DNA of 64,000 bases from DATAGF01 sp963835685 (lineage in GTDB: Bacteria > Actinomycetota > Thermoleophilia > Miltoncostaeales > Miltoncostaeaceae). Shown piece by piece: positions 1 through 6,024 of the stretch. Made by a program: the position numbers and the translations under genes. Where the stretch lies: NCBI GenBank assembly GCA_963835685.1, contig CAWIGI010000010.1:186001-250000 (forward strand), in the 5' to 3' direction. Numbering within the stretch: the first letter of the stretch is position 1; every line of letters starts with the position of its first letter. Below the pieces are notes generated by a model, which was not told the origin of the DNA, made no database searches, and saw only the letters and a program-made list of their open reading frames with translations.

Positions 1-1
1 C

Positions 2-598
2 CGTCGGGTCGCGTCTCCCTCCACGGCCGTGATGTGCTCGACGGCGCGCAGCGAGGGGCTCACGTGCACGCCGAGGGCCGGTGCGGCGCTCGTATGGTGC
101 GGCAAGCACGTCGAGCTGCTCCACACGCCGCTCGGGGGGTCGACCTGGCGCTGCATCGGCGGGAATACGGCGGACGGGGTTCGCTGGACGACGCGCAGCG
201 TCTCGGGGGCGCTCATCTTCGCCCCGCCCGGGCTCACCGACATCGCCGTCCCGCGCAAGCCCGCCTTCCAGACCTGGTACTACCTGGAGGACCCGGACGC
301 GGACTACGAGGTCAAGGGACCGTGGAAGAAGCGGGCCTCGGCGCAGGAGGTCTACGACGGGCTGAAGCCCGCGGTCAAGCGCGTGACGAAGGTCGTCCGG
401 ACCGGGAAGGGGGTCTTCGCTCTGCGTGTCGGCGAGCCGGGCAACTACGGGCCCTGGCGCGGCCTGGAGGCGAAGAAGCACCGGGCGCGCGCCGCCAAGA
501 TCCTCGAGAAGCGCCTGCAGCGCGAGCTGCGGCCGTGGTCGCAGAAACGGCGCGTCGCGCCGGCGGGCCGGGCCGAGGCGCTCGGCAAGACGACCTGA
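2..598 (+). CDS. CHAP-domain protein, 5' end outside the window
   Basis: The frame is open from the left edge, so the true start lies upstream. The visible N-terminal part, with GKHVELL followed by IGGNTADGV, resembles the end of a CHAP (NlpC/P60-like) amidase fold, where a His-Val pair and an EGNTS-type motif close the domain. The last ~120 residues are a Lys/Arg-rich tail with WYYLEDPDADYEV and a helical RAAKILEKRLQREL stretch that I cannot assign. CHAP proteins usually cut peptidoglycan or glutathionylspermidine amide bonds. The catalytic Cys would lie outside the window, so activity cannot be judged. The next gene starts 14 bases after its stop. Confidence 0.55.
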   Translation, partial: RRVASPSTAVMCSTARSEGLTCTPRAGAALVWCGKHVELLHTPLGGSTWRCIGGNTADGVRWTTRSVSGALIFAPPGLTDIAVPRKPAFQTWYYLEDPDADYEVKGPWKKRASAQEVYDGLKPAVKRVTKVVRTGKGVFALRVGEPGNYGPWRGLEAKKHRARAAKILEKRLQRELRPWSQKRRVAPAGRAEALGKTT

Positions 599-612
599 GG
601 GGGTGACGGCCA

Positions 613-774
613 GTGCCGAAGAGCCGCATCGAGGACATCCCGGCCAAGGACGCGGACGCCGACGACCGGACGGGCGCGGAGGTACCCGACGAGATCCGGG
701 AGACGGCCGAGCCGCCCCCCGAGCGGCAGGACCTCTCGGAGGAGGAGCTGCGCAAGCTGGAAGAGAAGGCATGA
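613..774 (+). CDS. Small acidic hypothetical protein, 53 aa
   Basis: A GTG-started frame of 53 codons lies 14 bases downstream of the CHAP-like gene and on the same strand, so the two are probably cotranscribed. The product is highly charged, rich in Asp, Glu and Arg. It has a Pro-rich middle (ETAEPPPERQDLSEEEL) and a helical acidic/basic C-terminus, with no hydrophobic segment or Cys. It resembles the small disordered companion proteins common in GC-rich actinobacteria. No function can be assigned. Codon usage fits a real gene, with G or C at nearly all third positions. Confidence 0.5.
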   Translation: MPKSRIEDIPAKDADADDRTGAEVPDEIRETAEPPPERQDLSEEELRKLEEKA

Positions 775-932
775 GGCCCAGGCCCTGGGGGCGCCCGGGC
801 GAGCGGAGCGCTATCTCGACGCCGCGAAGGGTGTGACCCGCGCGCCCTGCAAACGCACGGGAGCGCGCACTGGAGCGGAAGGCGCGGGGTGGTGAATCCC
901 CCTTGATCACGAGGATCTGAGGCTGCGCCGGA

Positions 933-978
933 CCCGCCGCACTCGCGGGAGGTCGCTGGTTCAATCCCACTACCTGCC
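933..978 (+). pseudogene. tRNA 3'-half fragment (anticodon arm, variable loop, T arm)
   Basis: The spacing is that of a tRNA. A 5-bp stem CCCGC/GCGGG closes a 7-nt loop (938-944). It is followed by a 5-nt variable loop AGGTC, a T arm with loop TTCAATC (960-966), and a 7-nt acceptor-like strand ACCTGCC. The T stem has one mismatch and one wobble. Position 33 is G rather than T. No matching 5' half (acceptor GGCAGGT, D arm) lies upstream. This is therefore a non-functional remnant, plausibly an attachment-site scar or a decayed gene. Confidence 0.45.
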
Positions 979-1049
979 GATGCCGCGAAGGTCGTTACCA
1001 AGCGGTTCTCGGGATTGAGTTGCCGATCACCAGAGGGGCCACTGGGTGT

Positions 1050-1227
1050 ACGGCTGCGGAGAAGGTCGTCCTGTGAACGCCGGCGCGCACCATGAGGGAG
1101 CGTCAGGGCGAAGGCCTTGCGGTGGATGCCCAGGTCGGCGGCCACGTGGGCGATCGGACGGCCCGAGGCAAGACCTCGTGCACCGCCCGCTCCCTCAGCT
1201 CATCGGGTACTTCCTGGCGGCTGACAT
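1050..1227 (-). pseudogene. Remnant of IS3-family OrfA transposase, frameshifted
   Basis: Read on the minus strand from the ATG at 1227, the sequence gives MSAARKYP, then, after a one-base shift, DELRERAVHEV, and after another shift SGRPIAHVAADLGIHRK. This is the start of the HTH_Tnp_1 domain of IS3-family OrfA proteins (typically RKYPxELRERAVRLV...IAxxLGIxxxxLRxW). The reading frame is broken at about 1203 and 1172. The rest of OrfA, OrfB and the terminal inverted repeats are not visible, so this is a dead fragment. It lies ~70 bases from the tRNA fragment, which fits an old insertion region. Confidence 0.6.
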
Positions 1228-1339
1228 GGGGCTGGATCCCCCCTTGTCCTCCTGGTCAACCCAGAGATCTGCCCGCTCGGGTCAGGGCCCCCTGGAGGCG
1301 GCTTGCGAAGGCGGAGCCTGTGCGCGCGTTGGAACGAAG

Positions 1340-2983
1340 TCAGCCACGCGGCGGCCTGCGGGGCACCAGCCGGAAGACGACGGTCCTGCGGGCCACGATC
1401 CCGCCGGCGCTGGCCGTGATGACGACCGTGGCGCGCACGGCCGTGCCGCGCCTCAGGGCCCGGGCGATCGCAACCCGCTTGCGGCGCGGGACCTGAAGGG
1501 CCAAGCGGACGCGCTGACCGGCGCGCAGCCGGCGTGTCGCGCGGCCGAGGACGATCCGGGCCCGCGACCGCGGTCCCAGCGAGATCCGGCCCGAGGCCGT
1601 CAGCCTGCAGGCCACCGCGCAGCGCGCCGAGATGACGATGCCGCGCCGCAGCGAGAGCGCCTGACGACGGGGGACGGTGACCGTCAGCCCAGGCCCGCGC
1701 GCCCGGCCGGTTGTCCCCCCTCCCCCGCCGGAGCCGCCCCCGCCGCCGCCCGGACCGCCGACGAGGGAGGTGTTGCGGGCGACGATCGCCGACGAGAGTG
1801 CGCTGTCGGCGAAGAGCAGGTCGGGGCGGCCGTCGCGGTCGATGTCGGCGACCGCGATCGAGCGCACGTCGTTGCCGTCCTGGTCGTCCTGGCCGGGGGG
1901 CGGCTCGGTCGAGGTGTCGATGGTCGCGCCCACCGTGAAGGTGCCGTTGCCGACGCCCTCGAGCACGGTCGCACGCGTGTGCAGGTCGGTGGGATTGGGC
2001 TCCTGGTCACTCCGGCGGGCGACGACCAGGTCGAGCGTGCCGTTGAGGTCCAGGTCCGCGACGGCGAGCGCGCCGGGGTTCTCGATGACCGGCACGCGTA
2101 CCTCGGGCCCGAAGGCGGCGGTGTCCGCGCCCCCCTGGCCCAGGCGGACGACGACCTCGTTCTCGGTCGGCCGCGAGACGGCGATGTCCGGCCGACCGTC
2201 CCGGTTGAAGTCGCCGGCGACGATCGAAGCGGCCGGCCCCGCCACCACGGGGGCGCCCGGCGTCAGGGAGGAACCCTTGTCCAGCACCACGACGGCCCCG
2301 CCCGGTCCGGCGACGGCGATGTCGATGAGCTGGTTGCCGCCGAAGTCCCCGAGGGCGACGTCCGTCAGGTTCGTCGGCCCGAACGGCCGCGACGCGTCGA
2401 AGACGCCCCCGGGGGTCAGGTAGTGGACTGCGCCTCCGGACTCGCCCACGACGACGAGCTCGGGGAGGCCGGTCCCGTCCATCTGGCCGACGGCGATCGC
2501 CTCGCGCGGGTCGGAGTCGAAGCGCTCGCCGTCGGGCGCGAAGGTCGGCGCGCCCGCCGGGCCCACCTGCACGAACCGGCGGGCGCCCTCGCCGTCGAGG
2601 CCGAGGTCCGGGTTCGGCGCGCCGACGGCCACGATGTCCGGTCGCCCATCGGCGCTGACGTCGGCGATCGCGACGTCATTGAAGCTTCCGATGTCCTGGT
2701 CCTCGTAGAAAGCCGCTCCGCCGATGAGGATCGGCTGGAGCGGGACCGCAGTGCCCGGCTGGGACCAGAGGGCGCCTGCGGCGGTGCCCACCATGCCGAT
2801 GTCGGGGAAGCCGTCGCCCGTGACGTCCCCGGCCGCGATCGCCCGTTTCGGGAAACCGAAGTCGATGTGGTCGTTGCGGTCGGGCGCGCTGAAGGTGGAC
2901 GCCCCCAAGGCGGGCCCGGCCGCCGTCGCGAGCCCGACCGACAGCACGATGCCGGCAAGGGTACGACTGGACAGGCGAGGCAC
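1340..2983 (-). CDS. Secreted FG-GAP/VCBS repeat protein with C-terminal beta domain
   Basis: The GTG start at 2983 has GAGGGG nine bases upstream and gives a clear signal peptide (RTLAGIVLSVGLATAAGPALGA). The body is a run of FG-GAP-type repeats, each with a Ca-binding-like loop such as GDVTGDGFPD, ADVSADGRPD, GDFNRDGRPD and ADIDRDGRPD. This suggests a seven-bladed beta-propeller on the outside of the cell. A Gly/Ser-rich linker (about residue 405) leads to a ~130-residue C-terminal domain containing the pair CAVAC and many Arg residues. The same tail occurs in the broken paralogue at 8.9-10.6 kb. Length is 547 aa. Such proteins act in adhesion or ligand binding; the ligand is unknown. Confidence 0.8.
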   Translation of the reverse strand: MPRLSSRTLAGIVLSVGLATAAGPALGASTFSAPDRNDHIDFGFPKRAIAAGDVTGDGFPDIGMVGTAAGALWSQPGTAVPLQPILIGGAAFYEDQDIGSFNDVAIADVSADGRPDIVAVGAPNPDLGLDGEGARRFVQVGPAGAPTFAPDGERFDSDPREAIAVGQMDGTGLPELVVVGESGGAVHYLTPGGVFDASRPFGPTNLTDVALGDFGGNQLIDIAVAGPGGAVVVLDKGSSLTPGAPVVAGPAASIVAGDFNRDGRPDIAVSRPTENEVVVRLGQGGADTAAFGPEVRVPVIENPGALAVADLDLNGTLDLVVARRSDQEPNPTDLHTRATVLEGVGNGTFTVGATIDTSTEPPPGQDDQDGNDVRSIAVADIDRDGRPDLLFADSALSSAIVARNTSLVGGPGGGGGGSGGGGGTTGRARGPGLTVTVPRRQALSLRRGIVISARCAVACRLTASGRISLGPRSRARIVLGRATRRLRAGQRVRLALQVPRRKRVAIARALRRGTAVRATVVITASAGGIVARRTVVFRLVPRRPPRG

Positions 2984-3313
2984 CGGGACCACCCCCTCGT
3001 CGATGCCGCCTCGGCCTGGGCCCATTGAACTTCGGTTCGCGCGCGTTTGGCAAGCGGTCCGGGAAGTGGATCGGCCACCACCCGGCTTCACCAGAAGGGC
3101 GCGCGCCAGGGCCCGCCCCGGGGGACGTGCCGGACCTTGATGCCATCTCCCGCGTTTGGGACGCATGTCGGCGCCGTGATGGCCGGGCCCGATCGGGAAC
3201 GAGCGACGCCACCCCTGGCCCAGACCGCCGGCAGCACACCCCGCGTTTCAACCGCTGGCGGGGGTCGGCCTCAACTGTGGATGATTGCCTTGTCCGTTGA
3301 CCGGACCTCAAGG
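2984..3313. other. Intergenic region between divergent FG-GAP and Vps62-like genes
   Basis: These 330 bases must hold both promoters, but no clear -35/-10 pair stands out. The only structured element is the near-palindrome TGAAC-TTCG-GTTCG at 3026-3039, one base away from the LexA consensus. About two such one-mismatch sites are expected by chance in this window, so it is not called as an operator. Confidence 0.4.
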
Positions 3314-4723
3314 ATGCTTTGGGGCGTGACGAAGTCGGTTGACGGGTTCGCATTACTCGAGCGATTCAAACCGATCCTTCGGTACGACAGCTTCGAGCCA
3401 TATATCGCGACGAGCGTCGATGCGCTCTTGTGCATCGGCGATGCCGATGGGTCGAGCGGCTACTGCGAGCTCGCGCGCGCCGGTGAGACGGTGCCCTTCG
3501 CCAGCGTCGGGCGGACGCCCGCACCAGCGGACGTCCTCGCAGTCACAGGCGCCGGGTCATACGCCGATGGCCGCAGCTGGGGGGCGGCCGATCAGCTGCG
3601 TGTCAGCGGTCGGGCTGGGGGAATGCCGGACTACCGGTACGAGGGTTCGCTCCAGCAGGAGCGTTATGGCTCGACGATCTACGGCCGCGTTGCGGCACGG
3701 CCCGACGGCTGGTGGTTGCAGTACTGGCTCTTCTACTTCTACAACGACCGGATCGACCCAAACGCCGGTCCGTTGGTTCACGAAGGCGACTGGGAAATGG
3801 TGCAGATCCGGCTTCCGCCGGACAACGCGGATCCGACGCGACCGGCACCTCGCCCCGACGCCGTCACGTTCTCGCAGCACGTGACCGGGGCGCGCCGGAG
3901 CTGGTGGCAGACCCGCCGACAAGACGACCGGCTTCTCGTCTACTCCGGCCGAGGGACGCATGCCTGCTATCCGCGCCGGACGCGTTGGGGATCGTGGGCA
4001 CTGGACATACGGGACGGCGGATATGAGGTCGCTGACGCTTCTCTGGTCCTGCTCGAGGACGAGTCGGCACTCGTGCAGTGGAGTGGTTTTTGGGGCGGCA
4101 ACCCAAACAGCCCGACCGGTCTGGCCGCACGCACCGCCTGGCGGCGTCCAGAGCTCTACCACGAGGAAGCCGACGGGTTGGTGCGCGGAGTCGTCCGCGC
4201 CGCTCAACGCCGGGCCCGGAGCGCGATGGTCGCGCTTGGCCGCCGCCTGCGCCAAGCATGGCGCAAGCCGGCGGTCATCCGAGACGCCGCGAAGGCCCCG
4301 GCCTCGCCGGCGGAGTCCACGCCGAGTCCGGCACCAGCCGTTCGCGCCGCTCGCGTCGTCACGCGCCTGCCCTGGCCGGGCTCGCGTAGCCGCCGGAGCG
4401 TCGAAGTCAACTGGGATCCAGCACGCAGGGACCGCGCCCAGCTCACCATCGCCCTCAACGACTTCGGCTGGTCACTGGCGATCGCGTATCTGATCGTCCG
4501 AATTCAGATACCCGAGGGCAGCGGTCAACGGGTCTACACCTGGAAGGTCCAGAGCGGAGAGCCCGGGGCCGGCTTCCGCTTCAACGAGCTCATCCCCTGG
4601 AGTCTCGATCCAGCCAAGGAGCACAACTTCGAGGTGAGGGCCGCGCCCGCGACCGCGATCGGTCAGCTCCGGATCGGGGCGGCGACGTTGGCCGCGCGAG
4701 ACGATCCGATCGACGTTGAGTGA
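3314..4723 (+). CDS. Vps62-related domain protein
   Basis: The middle of the protein (roughly residues 90-280) has the hallmarks of the Vps62/DUF946 family: WWLQYWLFYFYND, then HEGDWEMVQIRL, a histidine in QHVTGARRSW, and a GTHACYP segment. These resemble a metal-binding beta-sandwich. The last ~110 residues form a separate beta-rich region. Length from the ATG is 469 aa; a GTG at 3326 is an alternative start. There is no signal peptide. The DNA is visibly less GC-rich than its neighbours and uses A- and T-ending codons, which suggests recent transfer. The biochemical role of bacterial Vps62-like proteins is not established. Confidence 0.7.
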   Translation: MLWGVTKSVDGFALLERFKPILRYDSFEPYIATSVDALLCIGDADGSSGYCELARAGETVPFASVGRTPAPADVLAVTGAGSYADGRSWGAADQLRVSGRAGGMPDYRYEGSLQQERYGSTIYGRVAARPDGWWLQYWLFYFYNDRIDPNAGPLVHEGDWEMVQIRLPPDNADPTRPAPRPDAVTFSQHVTGARRSWWQTRRQDDRLLVYSGRGTHACYPRRTRWGSWALDIRDGGYEVADASLVLLEDESALVQWSGFWGGNPNSPTGLAARTAWRRPELYHEEADGLVRGVVRAAQRRARSAMVALGRRLRQAWRKPAVIRDAAKAPASPAESTPSPAPAVRAARVVTRLPWPGSRSRRSVEVNWDPARRDRAQLTIALNDFGWSLAIAYLIVRIQIPEGSGQRVYTWKVQSGEPGAGFRFNELIPWSLDPAKEHNFEVRAAPATAIGQLRIGAATLAARDDPIDVE

Positions 4724-4830
4724 CGGGGGTTCACCGCACAGGCCAGACCAGTGACCGCCGCTGCCTTGCCCCCACAACAAACATCGCCGACAATCGAAAC
4801 CCAACCTTCCGCAAGCGGCGGTGAGGCCGC

Positions 4831-4914
4831 GTGACGCGCGAGACGACGATCGGGGTCGGCGACCTGATCTTCATGAGCCACGCCAGTCTCTACGGGTACA
4901 GGGTGGGCGGGTGA
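4831..4914 (+). CDS. Possible 27-aa upstream peptide coupled to the EEP gene
   Basis: This short GTG-started frame ends in TGA, and its last bases form the GTGA overlap with the start of the following gene. The peptide contains GVGDLIFMSHASLYGY. The 4-nt overlap is the arrangement used by verified gene pairs across this window, so translational coupling is plausible. It may instead be a decayed gene end or a chance frame. Confidence 0.3.
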   Translation: MTRETTIGVGDLIFMSHASLYGYRVGG

Positions 4915-5918
4915 GGCCGCCCACGCCGGCAGGGGATCCCGTGCCCGCCATCACCGATCGCCCTCCACCGGAGGTCGCCGAGGAGCTGGCCGCGCTCGGC
5001 GGGGCGCTCGACGACGCGGTCCCGGCGAAGCGGGTCGACCGCAACCTCCTCATCGGCACCTGGAACATCCGCCACTTCGGCGACGTGACCGAGAAGTGGC
5101 GCTCCGAGCCGGGCGACCGGCCCAAGCGGGACCTCGGCGCCCTTCGCTACATCGCCGAGATCGTCTCCCGCTTCGACGTGGTCGCGGTGCAGGAGGTGCG
5201 CGAGAACATCAAGTGCCTGCGCCACATGCTGCGGCTGCTCGGCGACGACTGGGCGATGATCCTCACCGACGTGACCAAGGGCTCGGCCGGCAACGACGAG
5301 CGGCTGGCGTTCGTCTTCGACACCCGGCGGGTGAAGCCGTCGGGCCTCGCCTGCGAGCTGGTGCTGCCCGACGAGTGGGCCGAGCGCGTCGGCGACGATG
5401 TCTTCGCGCGCCAGTTCGCGCGCACCCCGTACGCCGTGAGCTTCAAGTCGGGCGGCCAGACCTTCATCCTGGTGACCCTCCACGTCCTGTACGGCGACTC
5501 CTCAGCGGACCGGCGCCACGAGCTGCGCTGGGTCGCCCGCTGGATGGCCGCCTGGGCCGACCGGGTCCACGAGTACCGCCAGAACCTGATCGTGCTGGGC
5601 GACTTCAACATCGACCGCAAGGACGACCCCAACTGGCAGGCCTTCACCTCGGCCGGATTGCGGCCGCCGGCCGAGCTCGACGGGCTCACGCGGACGATCT
5701 TCGACGATCCCGCCGCGCCGAACCGCGCCAAGCACTTCGATCAGATCGCGTGGTTCCACGACGGCGAGGCCTCGAAGCTCGAGCTGGAGTACATGGGACG
5801 GGCCGGGCGCTTCGACTTCGTCCCGGTGGTGCTGCCCGCCATGACCAGGACCGAGCTGAGCTGGCGGCTCTCGGATCACTACCCCCTCTGGGCGGAGTTC
5901 AGGATGCGGCCGCGCTGA
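4911..5918 (+). CDS. Endonuclease/exonuclease/phosphatase family protein
   Basis: The protein shows the motifs of the EEP (DNase I-like) fold in order: GTWNIRHFG (metal-site Asn), VVAVQEVRE (metal-site Glu), LVTLHVLYGD (catalytic His region), LIVLGDFNID (GDFN), and the closing LSDHYPLWAEF (SDH with the catalytic His). All catalytic motifs are present, so it should be an active Mg-dependent phosphodiesterase. Length is 335 aa with a Pro-rich N-terminus. There is no signal peptide, so it probably acts in the cytoplasm. The substrate (DNA, RNA or a phospho-lipid/sugar) cannot be told from sequence. It is convergent with the TIR-WD40 gene. Confidence 0.85.
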   Translation: MRPPTPAGDPVPAITDRPPPEVAEELAALGGALDDAVPAKRVDRNLLIGTWNIRHFGDVTEKWRSEPGDRPKRDLGALRYIAEIVSRFDVVAVQEVRENIKCLRHMLRLLGDDWAMILTDVTKGSAGNDERLAFVFDTRRVKPSGLACELVLPDEWAERVGDDVFARQFARTPYAVSFKSGGQTFILVTLHVLYGDSSADRRHELRWVARWMAAWADRVHEYRQNLIVLGDFNIDRKDDPNWQAFTSAGLRPPAELDGLTRTIFDDPAAPNRAKHFDQIAWFHDGEASKLELEYMGRAGRFDFVPVVLPAMTRTELSWRLSDHYPLWAEFRMRPR

Positions 5919-6024
5919 GCCGGCGTGGTCCGGGCGCGGCTTCCGAGAGGCAATCGTCTCGACGATCGACAGCTCCGTCGCCCTCGTTAGCGCGCGGCGC
6001 GGGCACCCGATCGCTCGTCCCGCG

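Larger units (their letters stand above)
775..1339. other. Gene-poor stretch with mobile-element scars
   Basis: No intact gene is supported here. The stretch holds the tRNA 3'-half fragment and the OrfA remnant. Bases 775-932 and 1230-1339 show no convincing gene, promoter or repeat. Confidence 0.5.

Noticed and set aside
933..978. Functional tRNA gene with anticodon CAC
   Set aside because: No 5' half, G at position 33 and a mismatched T stem; only a fragment is supported.
3026..3039. Near-palindrome TGAAC-TTCG-GTTCG resembling a LexA box between the FG-GAP and Vps62-like genes
   Set aside because: It has one mismatch. About two such sites are expected by chance in 64 kb, and there is no promoter in a matching position or DNA-damage gene next to it.
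5919..6024. Terminator between the convergent EEP and TIR genes
   Set aside because: Only a weak ATCGT/ACGAT stem without a T-run is visible.
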